From an uncultured Oscillospiraceae bacterium (GTDB lineage: Bacteria > Bacillota > Clostridia > Oscillospirales > Oscillospiraceae), in contig CAKUHU010000004.1 in assembly GCA_934659425.1 (NCBI GenBank), forward strand, positions 52,394 through 116,393: a stretch of DNA of 64,000 bases, read 5' to 3'. Every line of letters starts with the position of its first letter. Positions within the stretch are counted from its first letter, which is position 1. The notes below the pieces were generated by a model. The model saw only the letters and a program-made list of their open reading frames with translations. It was not told the origin of the DNA and searched no databases. Positions 8,440 through 16,917 of this stretch are shown one piece after another. The position numbers and the translations under genes were made by a program.

Positions 8440-9951
8440 ATGCAACTGTCTTATTTCCTGCAGATCTTTGATCCCGAGGTTTTGTTGTGGATTTTCATCG
8501 GTTCTTTTGTGGGTGTTGCACTGGGTGCTCTTCCCGGTATGTCCGCTGATACCGGTATCGGTATCTTCCTGCCCTTGACTTTCTCTCTGCCGCCGGTCGT
8601 TGCCCTTTCCGCTATGGGCGCCATCTATGTCTGCGGCTCTTACGGCGGAAATATCACCGCCGTTTTGGTAAATACCCCTGGTACTTCTGACTCCCTGTTC
8701 ATGACGCTGGACGGCTATCCCATGACTTTGAAGGGCCAGGGATTGAAGGCGATCGGTGTAACCACGATCTCCGCATTCGTCGGCGGCGTTGTTGGTTGTA
8801 TTGCTCTGCTGTTCATCGCGCCTCCTCTGGCCAAAATTGCTGTTTTGTTTGGCCCGCTGGAACTGTTCCTCACGATTATGATGGGCATCATTATCATTAT
8901 CGGCATCGTGAAGGACCGGGCTCTGAAGGGCTTGATGAGTGCCGCTTTGGGCTTTATGACCTCCCTGGTAGGCATGGATGGTATCACTGGTAAGTCCCGT
9001 TTCAGCTTTGGTATTAAATCTATTTACTCTGAGCTTCCTCTGCTGAGTGTGGTTCTGGGTATGTTCGCCTTTTCTCAGGTGTTTGTGCTGATTGCTGAGA
9101 ACAAGGAGTCCATTGTCATTGATAAAGAGGCCGTGAAGGGAAGCGTGTGGCCCACCGCCTCTGAGCTGAAGTACATCGCCTTTGAGACTCTCCGTTCCTC
9201 TGTCATCGGTACTCTGGTTGGCATTATTCCCGCCGCCGGCACCACTGTGGCGGCTGGCTTGAGCTACAGCTTGGCCCGCAGCGCTGATCCCGATCCCAGC
9301 TCCTTTGGTAAGGGCAACCCTAAGGGCCTGGCTACCGTGTCTGCGGCAAACAACGGCGTGGTGGGTGGCTCTCTGGTGCCCATGCTGACGCTGGGTATCC
9401 CGGGCAACGCCACTTCCGCTCTGTTTTTGGGCGCGTTGATGATCCACGGCCTGGCTCCCGGAAGCCAACTGTTTACCACTCACGCTGATAAGGCTTACGG
9501 TCTGATTTTTGCCTTGTTGCTGTCCAACTTCTTTATTCTGATTTTTGGTATGTTTGGCGCCCGTTACTATGCTTATGTGACGAGAGTGCCCAGCAGCGTG
9601 CTGGTGCCAGTCATCGCCACCTTGTGTATCTTGGGTGCGTATACTTACCGGAAGCTGGCTGCTGACATGATCATCGTGTTGGTGTTCGGTATCATTGGCT
9701 ACTACATGGACCGTGTGGGCATGCCCATGGCGCCCTTTGTTCTGGCCTTCGTTTTGGGCCGCTCTGCAGAGATCGACCTGCGTCGTGCAGTGATGATTAT
9801 TAGCAGTACTGGTCCCAGCGCAATCTTTAAGCCCCTGCCCATCGTTCTGATCCTCATTGATGTGTTTATGCTGATTTGGCCCTTCTGGGGTCAGATTACT
9901 GGCAAGGACAAGAAGAAGGCCGCTGCAAAGGCTGCTGAAAGCGAGAAATAA
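8440..9951 (+). CDS. tctA: Tripartite tricarboxylate transporter large permease (TctA)
   Basis: A 503-residue, highly hydrophobic protein with about 11-12 transmembrane segments, the channel subunit of the TctABC sodium/proton-driven carboxylate importer. Recognised by the N-terminal GVALGALPGMSADTGIGIF and YGGNITAVLVNTPGT motifs and by GIIPAAGTTVAAGLSYSLA and LVPMLTLGIPGNATSALF in the middle, which are the two family repeat signatures. The C-terminus is Lys/Ala-rich and cytoplasmic. GAGGAGG precedes the ATG. It is the last gene of the operon and is followed by a terminator at 9985. Full family length. Confidence 0.93.
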   Translation: MQLSYFLQIFDPEVLLWIFIGSFVGVALGALPGMSADTGIGIFLPLTFSLPPVVALSAMGAIYVCGSYGGNITAVLVNTPGTSDSLFMTLDGYPMTLKGQGLKAIGVTTISAFVGGVVGCIALLFIAPPLAKIAVLFGPLELFLTIMMGIIIIIGIVKDRALKGLMSAALGFMTSLVGMDGITGKSRFSFGIKSIYSELPLLSVVLGMFAFSQVFVLIAENKESIVIDKEAVKGSVWPTASELKYIAFETLRSSVIGTLVGIIPAAGTTVAAGLSYSLARSADPDPSSFGKGNPKGLATVSAANNGVVGGSLVPMLTLGIPGNATSALFLGALMIHGLAPGSQLFTTHADKAYGLIFALLLSNFFILIFGMFGARYYAYVTRVPSSVLVPVIATLCILGAYTYRKLAADMIIVLVFGIIGYYMDRVGMPMAPFVLAFVLGRSAEIDLRRAVMIISSTGPSAIFKPLPIVLILIDVFMLIWPFWGQITGKDKKKAAAKAAESEK

Positions 9952-9984
9952 GTAATCTTACAGAGGAAATCCCTCTGAGAAAAG

Positions 9985-10025
9985 AAAGACGCGAGAGTCC
10001 TTTTGGGGCTCCGCGTCTTTCTTTT
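9985..10025 (+). terminator. Terminator after tctA
   Basis: Arms AAAGACGCG and CGCGTCTTT with an extended stem (GAG/CTC) and a following T-rich run (CTTTTT). Confidence 0.8.
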
Positions 10026-10065
10026 TATAGGAAGTAATTACCAATGGTGAAAAACACTTGGGGCA

Positions 10066-10095
10066 TTGACGGCACTGGGAGGAATCAGGTAAAAT
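10066..10095 (+). promoter_or_regulatory. Promoter for the amidase gene
   Basis: TTGACG (10066-10071), 18-base spacer, TAAAAT (10090-10095), 42 bases before the start codon. Confidence 0.55.
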
Positions 10096-10136
10096 AACAT
10101 CGAAAATAATCGCATATAGCAAGGAGCTTTCCCCCC

Positions 10137-11693
10137 ATGAAAAAATTCGCTGCATTTTTCTGTGCTCTGGCCCTGCTGACCGGGAGCACCTTTCCTGTTC
10201 AGGCTGCAGTTGTCCCGGAAAAGGCAGCTGTCCGCTTTTACGATGAGGCTTCGGGCCGTTATGAGGAAGAGACGGTCAGCGAAATCGTCAATGTAAAGCT
10301 CAACGGAGCACTTATGAACTTTGATGTCCCTGCCCTTACCCGTACAGTGGATGGCCTGGACAGCCGCACCATGGTGCCTGTCCGGCCCATTGCTGAGGCA
10401 TTGGGCGCTTCGGTCCTGTGGGTGGAGGAAAACCGGCAGGTGCTTATCTTCACGGAAAGTGACACCATTGTTCTGACCTTGGGCTCGGCCACAGCGGTGG
10501 TGAACGGTCGGAATGTAGAGCTTCCCGGTGCGGTGCCCGCCGGAGTGGTAAAGTATGAGGGGGCAGAGCGGACTATGGTGCCTCTTCGCTTTGTCTCTGA
10601 ACAGCTTCATGCCACGGTGGAATGGGACAATGATACTTATACTGCGGTTGTCATCGCTGATTTATCCGAGCCGGAGCCGACCACCCCAGAAACTCCGGTT
10701 TCCCATGGGTTTTTGCTGCGGGTCACACCGGATGACAAGGCGCAGACCATTACTCTTTATTTGAATGCGGCCCCCAAATATAAGGTGACAGATCTGGGAG
10801 AGCGGGTGGTCATTGATCTGTTGGGATTTACCATTGGAAGCGGGAAAGATGGCTCTTTGACACCAGAAAACCCAGTGGTAGATCGGATCCGCTATGCGCA
10901 GCACGGGGATGACCTGTATTCGGAATATGTCTATACCACCCGTGTGGTGCTGGATCTGGCGGAGGGCTGTACCTATCGGAAAAATGTCACCGTGACCGGA
11001 AATGAAAATCTGATGGCGGTGGTGATTACAGTGACACCCCCTGATACCGGAGTGGAACTGCCCGATGGGCCAGATGAGGATTGGGACCCTGCCGCCTTTA
11101 CTGTGGCCTTGGATGCCGGACATGGGGGCACAGCTCCCGGAGCGGTGTATGAGGATGTGATGGAAAAGGATATTACCCTTCCCATCACCTTGAGGATAGA
11201 GGAGCTTCTGAAGGAGAAGGGCTACAATGTGGTGATGACCCGATCCAGGGATATATACATGGATCTATATGACCGCTGTGAGATCGCCAATCATATGGAA
11301 GCAGACATCTTTGTCTCCATCCACGCCAACGCCAGCTCCTCTAACTTATCTTTTCAGGGAACTTATACCTACGCCTATCCCAACAGTGTGGAGGGGGCCA
11401 AGCTGGCGAAGGCCATTCAAAAGGCCGTAGTCCAATCTGCCGGATCCATTGACCGGGGAGTGCTGACCAATAACTATGTGGTCTTACGGGAGACCAATAT
11501 GCCTGCGGCGCTTTTGGAGACCGGCTTTATGTCCTGCCATGAAGAGCTGATGAAGCTGATTGATCCGGCCTATCAGGAGAAGCTGGCCCAGGGAGTGGTC
11601 AAGGGGATCGAGAATTACCTTTCTGCCATGCCGGCAAAGACGGTGCAGCGCTCTGGAGGGGTGTCTGCGGCGGCGGGAGACAAGGCGGCATAA
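10137..11693 (+). CDS. Secreted N-acetylmuramoyl-L-alanine amidase with stalk and AMIN domains
   Basis: A 518-residue exported cell-wall hydrolase. Signal peptide at residues 1-23 (cleavage near VQAA). Residues ~50-175 hold copper-amine-oxidase-N-like stalk repeats (TMVPVRPIAEALGASVLW, TMVPLRFVSEQLHATVEW), ~190-300 an AMIN-type domain that binds the wall, and ~325-500 an Amidase_3 domain. The zinc/catalytic positions are visible in VALDAGHGG, SIHANAS and LLETGFMS. It should cut the bond between muramic acid and the stem peptide, in cell separation or spore processes. It starts a gene group with a promoter at 10066; the next ORF follows after 80 bases. Confidence 0.9.
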   Translation: MKKFAAFFCALALLTGSTFPVQAAVVPEKAAVRFYDEASGRYEEETVSEIVNVKLNGALMNFDVPALTRTVDGLDSRTMVPVRPIAEALGASVLWVEENRQVLIFTESDTIVLTLGSATAVVNGRNVELPGAVPAGVVKYEGAERTMVPLRFVSEQLHATVEWDNDTYTAVVIADLSEPEPTTPETPVSHGFLLRVTPDDKAQTITLYLNAAPKYKVTDLGERVVIDLLGFTIGSGKDGSLTPENPVVDRIRYAQHGDDLYSEYVYTTRVVLDLAEGCTYRKNVTVTGNENLMAVVITVTPPDTGVELPDGPDEDWDPAAFTVALDAGHGGTAPGAVYEDVMEKDITLPITLRIEELLKEKGYNVVMTRSRDIYMDLYDRCEIANHMEADIFVSIHANASSSNLSFQGTYTYAYPNSVEGAKLAKAIQKAVVQSAGSIDRGVLTNNYVVLRETNMPAALLETGFMSCHEELMKLIDPAYQEKLAQGVVKGIENYLSAMPAKTVQRSGGVSAAAGDKAA

Positions 11694-11773
11694 GGCGCGG
11701 CCTGATATGGCTTGATACGGCCTTCCCGCAGGGAAATACGAAAAGCGCCATCGGAAGGCGGGGAGGGGTGAAA

Positions 11774-12001
11774 ATGATGAAAAAGGGCAAGCTGGCGGCG
11801 CCCGTTGTGGTGACGGCATTGGTGTGCCTGGAGTTGCTGTTCTACATGGGGGCGATAGTGCTGATCCCTGAGATCCCGCTCCCGGTGAAAGCGGCAGGAG
11901 GATTGATTGCCCTTTCTTTGGGCGGCGTGGCCATCTATAATTTGTGGGAACGGATTCATGAGATAAGGAGTGGTGAAGAAGATGATCTTGACAACTACTG
12001 A
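11774..12001 (+). CDS. Small two-helix membrane protein
   Basis: A 75-residue protein with two hydrophobic helices (about 7-29 and 38-54) and a charged C-terminal tail (RIHEIRSGEEDDLDNY). The start ATG at 11774 is preceded by GGAGGGG; a GTG two codons earlier overlaps it. Its end overlaps the start of the next gene by 20 bases, implying translational coupling. No family is recognised; the coupling to a YbjQ-type gene suggests related function, but this is inference. Confidence 0.55.
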   Translation: MMKKGKLAAPVVVTALVCLELLFYMGAIVLIPEIPLPVKAAGGLIALSLGGVAIYNLWERIHEIRSGEEDDLDNY

Positions 12002-12293
12002 GCATATCCCCGGCAGAGAATATGAGATTTTGGGCTTGGTTCGGGGAAGCACCATTCAGTCTAAGAACTTGGGAAAAGACATTGCCCAGAGCTTTAAAAC
12101 GTTGGTGGGCGGTGAGCTGAAGGCCTATACCGAGATGATGAATGAGGCCCGGGCCGTGGCCACCAAGCGGATGGTGGAGGATGCCCGGAGTCAGGGGGCC
12201 GATGCAGTGATATGTATGCGGTATGCCTCGGCCTCCGTGATGCAGGGTGCTGCCGAAGTCATGGCCTATGGGACAGCTGTGAAGTTCAAATAA
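11982..12293 (+). CDS. UPF0145/YbjQ-family protein
   Basis: A 103-residue soluble protein of the YbjQ (UPF0145, 'heavy-metal-binding') family: the MILTTTEHIPGREYEILGLV start, VRGSTIQSKN, AVATKRMVEDA and GADAVICMRY strings are characteristic. The family forms oligomeric rings and has no secure function. ATG at 11982 fits the usual family N-terminus and has AAGGAG 11 bases upstream; GTG codons at 11970 and 11973 are too close to that site. It overlaps the preceding small membrane protein gene and is followed by a terminator. Confidence 0.85.
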   Translation: MILTTTEHIPGREYEILGLVRGSTIQSKNLGKDIAQSFKTLVGGELKAYTEMMNEARAVATKRMVEDARSQGADAVICMRYASASVMQGAAEVMAYGTAVKFK

Positions 12294-12308
12294 AAAGACA
12301 TAGAAGGA

Positions 12309-12336
12309 GGGGGTGCCGGATAGGGCGCCCCCTTTT
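12309..12336 (+). terminator. Terminator after the YbjQ-family gene
   Basis: Arms GGGGGTGCC and GGCGCCCCC with a 6-base loop, then TTTT. Confidence 0.75.
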
Positions 12337-12357
12337 GTGCAATTTGGAAATTTTTTG

Positions 12358-12386
12358 TTGTAATCGGTGGTAGGCTTATGTATAAT
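12358..12386 (+). promoter_or_regulatory. Promoter for the symporter gene
   Basis: TTGTAA (12358-12363), 17-base spacer, perfect TATAAT (12381-12386). Confidence 0.6.
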
Positions 12387-12436
12387 AAAGATGGTTTTAT
12401 GATCGAAAGGATATAGAGAAAAAGGGGCGGAACGAT

Positions 12437-13822
12437 ATGGAAACAATGATAGGCGCCATTGAATGGATAGATGATTTCCTTTGGGGGATCCCGATGATTG
12501 TCCTTTTGTTGGGAGCCCATCTGTTTATGACGGTCCGCACCGGGTTTATCCAGCGGAAGACACTGACTGGCATCAAGCTGTCTGTGAGAAAAGACCCGGA
12601 TTCTCCCGGGGATGTGAGTCAGTTTCAAGCCCTGACCACAGCCCTGGCGTCTACCATTGGCACAGGCAATATTATCGGTGTAGGAACGGCAATCTTTTTA
12701 GGCGGCCCCGGCGCGGTGCTCTGGTGCTGGCTCACCGGCGTGTTCGGCATTGCCACTAAATATGCTGAGTCCCTGATCGCGGTGAAGTATCGGGTCAAAA
12801 CTTCCGATGGCAAAATGCAGGGCGGCGCCATGTACGCCTTGGAGCGGGGACTGAATCTCAAATGGCTGGGTGTGCTTTTTGCTGCCTTTACTGTGGTGGC
12901 CTCCTTCGGCATTGGCTGCGGTGTGCAGATCAACGCCATCGCTGAGGTGATCGAGAACAATGTTCCTGTGGAGATCCCCCGGCTGCTCATTGGACTGGTG
13001 GGAGGTATGCTGACCGCTATTGTAATTATCGGCGGCATCGAGTCCATTGCCAGAGTATGTGAGAAGTTGGTACCGTTAATGGCCATGTTTTATGTTCTGG
13101 GCTGTATCGTCATCTTGGTTATCAACCGGGACTTCCTGGGCGCAACCATTATGGCCATTGTAAAGCTGGCCTTCACGCCGGGGGCGGTAGCCGGCGGCTT
13201 GGTGGGCCAGGGTGTGATGATAGCGGCCCGCTACGGTGTGGCCCGTGGCCTGTTTTCCAATGAGTCCGGCATGGGCTCCGCCCCCCTGGTGGCCTCTGCC
13301 GCGCAGACCCGGAACCCAGTGCGTCAAGCGCTGGTCTCCGCCACCGGAACCTTCTGGGACACCGTGGTGGTGTGTGCCATGACCGGGCTGGTGCTGGTAT
13401 CCACCATTATGAAAAATCCGGACATCAATATCGATTCGGTGGAAAACGGTGGACAGCTTACCACTGCCGCTTTTGGGCAGATCCCTGTCTTAGGCCCCAC
13501 CATCTTAGTGGTAGGCATTATCACCTTTGCATGGTCCACCATATTAGGCTGGTCCTATTATGGGGAGCGTTGTGCACAATATCTGTGGGGTAAGAAATCC
13601 ATTCTGCCCTATAAAATTATTTTTGTACTGGTGACCGTGGTGGGGCCGGTGTTGGCATTAGATCTGGTATGGACCATTGCCGACATTCTGAACGCCCTTA
13701 TGGCGATTCCCAACCTGATTGCGGTCCTGCTGCTCTCTGGGGTCATTGCCAAGGAGACGAAATATTATCTGAATCACTTGGATGAGGTCGATACCAGTGA
13801 GATTCCCATAGTGGATAAATAA
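12437..13822 (+). CDS. Alanine/glycine:cation symporter (AgcS family)
   Basis: A 461-residue sodium-coupled amino-acid importer with about 11 transmembrane segments. The AgcS hallmarks are present: FQALTTALASTIGTGNIIG near residue 60, GGPGAVLWCW, GGAMYALERGL (~135) and GVARGLFSNESGMGSAP (~270). The substrate is probably alanine or glycine with Na+. The ATG at 12437 follows a weak GGGGCGG site. The gene is monocistronic with its own promoter and a bidirectional terminator at 13835. Length is normal. Confidence 0.92.
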   Translation: METMIGAIEWIDDFLWGIPMIVLLLGAHLFMTVRTGFIQRKTLTGIKLSVRKDPDSPGDVSQFQALTTALASTIGTGNIIGVGTAIFLGGPGAVLWCWLTGVFGIATKYAESLIAVKYRVKTSDGKMQGGAMYALERGLNLKWLGVLFAAFTVVASFGIGCGVQINAIAEVIENNVPVEIPRLLIGLVGGMLTAIVIIGGIESIARVCEKLVPLMAMFYVLGCIVILVINRDFLGATIMAIVKLAFTPGAVAGGLVGQGVMIAARYGVARGLFSNESGMGSAPLVASAAQTRNPVRQALVSATGTFWDTVVVCAMTGLVLVSTIMKNPDINIDSVENGGQLTTAAFGQIPVLGPTILVVGIITFAWSTILGWSYYGERCAQYLWGKKSILPYKIIFVLVTVVGPVLALDLVWTIADILNALMAIPNLIAVLLLSGVIAKETKYYLNHLDEVDTSEIPIVDK

Positions 13823-13834
13823 GAAGCGGCAAGA

Positions 13835-13874
13835 AAACAGCGGCTCCTGCCTTATCAGGCGGGAGCCGCTGTTT
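13835..13874. terminator. Bidirectional terminator between symporter and znuB-like gene
   Basis: Arms AAACAGCGGCTCCTGCC and a matching GGCGGGAGCCGCTGTTT around a short loop, with A-rich and T-rich flanks; it serves the two convergent genes. Confidence 0.8.
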
Positions 13875-13891
13875 GGTATTGGAGTATACCG

Positions 13892-14740
13892 TTATGAGTG
13901 CTGCCTGCGAAAGAACATGGCAAGGACGAAATACCCCGCCAGATACAGGGTAATAGAAGCTCCAGCGGAGGACCCAATGTAATAGGAGGTCATGAGTCCA
14001 GCCACGCCGCATAGGACAGCACCCAAAATAGAGAGGACATGGTACTGCCGGGTGTTCTGGGCCAAATTTCGGGCGGCGGCGGCGGGAAGGACCAGCAGGG
14101 AGTTGATAACCAAAAGTCCTATCCAAGCCATGGAGACCGTAACTACCACTGCGATGGCGGCGTTCAGGACTGCCTCCTGCCAAAAAACGCGAATGCCCCG
14201 ACTGTCAGCCAAGGCGGGGTGGAGGGCAGAGAGGAGCAGGGTGTTGTAGGCACAGACCCATAGGACTAAAATGACCGCTAAGATACCAGCCAGCAGACCA
14301 ATCTTGACTGGCTCCACACTCAGGATATCGCCGATGAGCAGGGCGTTGAATTTGGTGAAAGAGCCGCCCCCCAAGGTAGCAATGAAGATGCCCAGGGCCA
14401 CCGCTGTGGAGGAAAAGACCCCGATGACGGTATCGCTGGCCAGAGAGGTTCGCCGCCTCACCCAGGTAAAGAGAAGGGAAAAGAGCAGCGAAAAGACCAC
14501 GGCGGCCCACATAGGCTCGGCCAGTCCGCACAGGGTGCCAATGGCGATGCCGGTAAAGGCGGAATGCCCCAAAGCATCGGAGAAGAAAGACATCCGGCTT
14601 TGGACCACCATGGTGGAGAGAAGCCCGAACAGGGGGGAGATGACCAGAATGGCCAGCAGGGCGTTTTTCATGAAATACATGCTTCCCGCCTGGGCCCACT
14701 CAAAGGGGAGAAGGGAGACGAGGGAATACCACCACTCCAT
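13892..14740 (-). CDS. znuB: Metal ABC transporter permease (ZnuB type)
   Basis: A 282-residue membrane subunit of a zinc/manganese ABC importer, with about eight hydrophobic segments. The string FFSDALGHSAFTGIAIG (~52) and the later LLVINSLLVLPAAAARNLA (~215) are typical of ABC-3 family permeases. Its start abuts the end of the ATPase gene (14741), and the order on this strand is binding protein, ATPase, permease. Zn is the most likely metal given the His-rich loop of the binding protein. Its stop faces a shared terminator. Confidence 0.88.
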   Translation of the reverse strand: MEWWYSLVSLLPFEWAQAGSMYFMKNALLAILVISPLFGLLSTMVVQSRMSFFSDALGHSAFTGIAIGTLCGLAEPMWAAVVFSLLFSLLFTWVRRRTSLASDTVIGVFSSTAVALGIFIATLGGGSFTKFNALLIGDILSVEPVKIGLLAGILAVILVLWVCAYNTLLLSALHPALADSRGIRVFWQEAVLNAAIAVVVTVSMAWIGLLVINSLLVLPAAAARNLAQNTRQYHVLSILGAVLCGVAGLMTSYYIGSSAGASITLYLAGYFVLAMFFRRQHS

Positions 14741-15508
14741 TTACTGTGCCCCCCTTCCCATGTGCAGATGGAATACGTTTTGGAACTCCTGGCTGGAGAG
14801 AACCTGAGCTGGGGAGCCCGTCTTCAAGACGGTGCTCTTGAGAAGAATGACCTTGTCGGCGTATTCCTCCAATGTGGCAAAGTCATGGGTGGACAGAAGA
14901 ATGGACAGGTCATAGGTTCTCCGGATCTCATCCAGCATGTCCAAAAGCTGGCGCTCCCCGTCGATGTCTACACCGGACAGGGGCTCATCCAGGATGAGGA
15001 TGTGGGGCAGAGGCTCCAAAGCCAGGGCCATGAGCACCCGCTGGACCTCACCGCCGGAGAGGGCGCCGATCCGCTTGTCCATCAGTCCCTCGGCGTGAGT
15101 GCGGGTCAGACAGCCCATTACTCGCTCCCGCAGCTTGGCGGGGATGGGAAGGAATACCGGATAGTCAGAAATAGAGGCGGCGAAGAAGTCCAGCACACTT
15201 ACCGGGTTCCCCCGGTCAAATGTGGGGGACTGGGGAACGTAGCCTATAATAGGGCGGCTCTTTTTGCCGTCGGAGCAGTGGAACTCGATGTTTCCGGAGT
15301 GGGGAAGCTGTCCTAAAATCGCTTTGAAGAGGGAGGATTTGCCGGCTCCGTTGGGGCCGATGAGGGCCACGATCTCTCCGCAGTGGAGATGGAAGGAAAC
15401 ATGGCGGAGAAGCTCCGCATCCCCCAAGACAACGCCCATATCCTCTAATTTCAGACAGCACTGACCCTCACAGCGGTCAGAGTGGTGGTCATGCTTATAG
15501 ACGGTCAC
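14741..15508 (-). CDS. znuC: Metal ABC transporter ATP-binding protein (ZnuC type)
   Basis: A 255-residue ABC ATPase: Walker A GPNGAGKSSLF (~52), Q-loop YVPQSPTFDRG, signature LSGGEVQRVLMA (~148), Walker B ILILDEP (~169) and H-loop LLSTHDF. It powers the znuABC-type importer. The 4-base overlap of its start with the end of the binding-protein gene indicates coupling. Its first ~15 residues are His/Asp-rich (MTVYKHDHHSDRCEG), an unusual metal-binding-like extension before the ABC domain. Confidence 0.9.
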   Translation of the reverse strand: MTVYKHDHHSDRCEGQCCLKLEDMGVVLGDAELLRHVSFHLHCGEIVALIGPNGAGKSSLFKAILGQLPHSGNIEFHCSDGKKSRPIIGYVPQSPTFDRGNPVSVLDFFAASISDYPVFLPIPAKLRERVMGCLTRTHAEGLMDKRIGALSGGEVQRVLMALALEPLPHILILDEPLSGVDIDGERQLLDMLDEIRRTYDLSILLSTHDFATLEEYADKVILLKSTVLKTGSPAQVLSSQEFQNVFHLHMGRGAQ

Positions 15509-16476
15509 TGCATGGTCACCTTCCCTTCGCTTAAGGCGTTGATGATGGTGCGGATGTTGGCGGTGATGGCATCATCGTAAAGAGAGAGCGGATCTTCCGA
15601 GCCCTCGGCTGGGCCGCTCATGAGCATATTTAGAGTACGGACCTCCACCCCAGTTTCCCGGGAAATGGCCTGGGCAGTGGCCTCAGAGCCATTTTTTTCG
15701 GTAAAGATGGCGGGCAGGCTGTATTCGCCGATGAGGGAGATGATTTCCTTGATGTCCGCGGCGCTGGCCTCACTGCCCTCCTCCTCTTCAATGGCTTTGA
15801 GGATGGTCAGGTCAAAGGCGTCGGCAAAGTATTGGAAGCCGTCATGGAAGGTGATGAGTTCCCGGTGGGGGAGCTGCATATCGGGCTGCTCAGAAGCAAT
15901 GCCATCCCGCAGGACACTCTTCCGGTTTTGGAGCCAAAAAGAGGCAGACTGGGCCTGTTCGGTGTAGGTTTGCGCATGGCTTGAGTCGGCCTGGGACAGT
16001 CCGGAACCGATGTTCTCCACCATCTGGGCAGCTCGGCCGGGATCCATCCAGATGTGGGGATCATACTCCTCTTCGTGGTCGTGCCCGTCGTGGCCGGCAT
16101 GCTCTAAAGCGGTCAGCAATTGGATGCCTTCCGAGCAGTCGATTACTGCGGCCTTTGAAGTGGCCAAGGCGTCGGACATGAAATCTTCCAGCCCTGCCCC
16201 GTTCATGACGATGATGTCGGCCCCCTCAATGGCCTTCATATCGGTGACGGTGAGGGTATAGTCGTGGAGACAGGAGGTCTGGGAATTGACCAGAAGGGAG
16301 ACCGCTGTGCCCTCGACCCCCTGGATGACAGCGGAAGTGAAAAGATAGACCGGATAGGTCGTGGCCAAAATTTGGAGCGTTTTCTCTTCCGGGAGCTGGG
16401 CTTCCGCAGGGGATGTGCAGGCGGAGAGGAAAAGGAGAAAGGCTGCCAGCAGGGTGCAGGAAAGACGTTTTTTCAT
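15505..16476 (-). CDS. znuA: Zinc-type ABC transporter substrate-binding lipoprotein (ZnuA type)
   Basis: A 323-residue cluster A-I metal-binding lipoprotein. The lipobox LSAC puts the lipid on Cys20. A His/Asp/Glu-rich loop HAGHDGHDHEEEYDPH at ~125, typical of zinc-specific members, precedes the conserved HIWMDP. Other likely ligands are in LITFHDGFQYFADAF (His ~205) and EKNGSEATAQ (Glu ~260). The ATG at 16476 is preferred over the in-frame GTG at 16488 because GTGAGGT forms its ribosome site. First gene of znuA-znuC-znuB; a promoter lies at 16518-16546. No clear Zur box was identified by eye. Confidence 0.9.
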   Translation of the reverse strand: MKKRLSCTLLAAFLLFLSACTSPAEAQLPEEKTLQILATTYPVYLFTSAVIQGVEGTAVSLLVNSQTSCLHDYTLTVTDMKAIEGADIIVMNGAGLEDFMSDALATSKAAVIDCSEGIQLLTALEHAGHDGHDHEEEYDPHIWMDPGRAAQMVENIGSGLSQADSSHAQTYTEQAQSASFWLQNRKSVLRDGIASEQPDMQLPHRELITFHDGFQYFADAFDLTILKAIEEEEGSEASAADIKEIISLIGEYSLPAIFTEKNGSEATAQAISRETGVEVRTLNMLMSGPAEGSEDPLSLYDDAITANIRTIINALSEGKVTMQ

Positions 16477-16517
16477 GGGATACCTCACTTTTTAAAGGGA
16501 TTAAAAGAGATGGAAGT

Positions 16518-16546
16518 ATTATAACCAATTCCAACGCCGTTGTAAA
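16518..16546 (-). promoter_or_regulatory. Promoter for znuACB
   Basis: On the minus strand TTTACA (16546-16541), 17-base spacer, TATAAT (16523-16518). Confidence 0.6.
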
Positions 16547-16585
16547 ATGAACACCTGCTCATATATCAAAAGGTATGGACTGGAT

Positions 16586-16615
16586 TTGACAAGGGAGAGT
16601 GCCATCTGATATAAT
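16586..16615 (+). promoter_or_regulatory. Promoter of the candidate 6S RNA
   Basis: TTGACA (16586-16591), 18-base spacer, TATAAT (16610-16615). No gene with a ribosome site follows; a terminator lies ~190 bases downstream. Confidence 0.65.
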
Positions 16616-16621
16616 TCCTTT

Positions 16622-16813
16622 CAGAAAAAGAGAGGGGAGTTGGGAAGATGCGCCGCATTTCTCGCTGAGACAGGGGACGAGGCTGGGGGTAATCCCCCTG
16701 ATTTTTTGTGCCCTAACACGAGAATGTGGAGTTTTTTCCATCCCGCCGTCGGCGGGGCGCCCTTTTCACGCACATGGGCCGCGGAAGAGTTTTGCTCTCC
16801 CGCGGCCTTTTTT
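16622..16813 (+). ncRNA. ssrS: Candidate 6S RNA (SsrS)
   Basis: Between a consensus promoter (TATAAT at 16610-16615) and a strong terminator (arms GGCCGCGG at 16777 and CCGCGGCC at 16800 plus six Ts) lies a ~190-base stretch without a plausible gene. The size is that of 6S RNA. The segment AACACGAGAATGTGGAG (16716-16732) resembles the CACAAGAAUGUGG segment of E. coli 6S RNA, and GCGCC (16652) can pair with GGCGC (16756), closing a long, mostly paired rod with an internal bubble. 6S RNA binds housekeeping RNA polymerase by mimicking an open promoter. Identification by eye is tentative; a different structured RNA is possible. Confidence 0.45.
16777..16813 (+). terminator. Terminator of the candidate 6S RNA
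   Basis: GGCCGCGG plus AAGAG pairs with CTCT plus CCGCGGCC around a short loop; a run of six T residues follows. Confidence 0.8.
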
Positions 16814-16917
16814 CTTTGTGAGAGGGAAAGAAGTCTTGCCATGTCAAAAATCAACATTTCACATTTGATGTTTTCTGATGAGGGGCGCGCCTTCCTGTTT
16901 TCCGCTGCCTTCCAAGC

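Noticed and set aside
16599..16868. Short open frames in the candidate 6S RNA region
   Set aside because: They run through a promoter-terminator unit with RNA-like pairing and lack ribosome sites.
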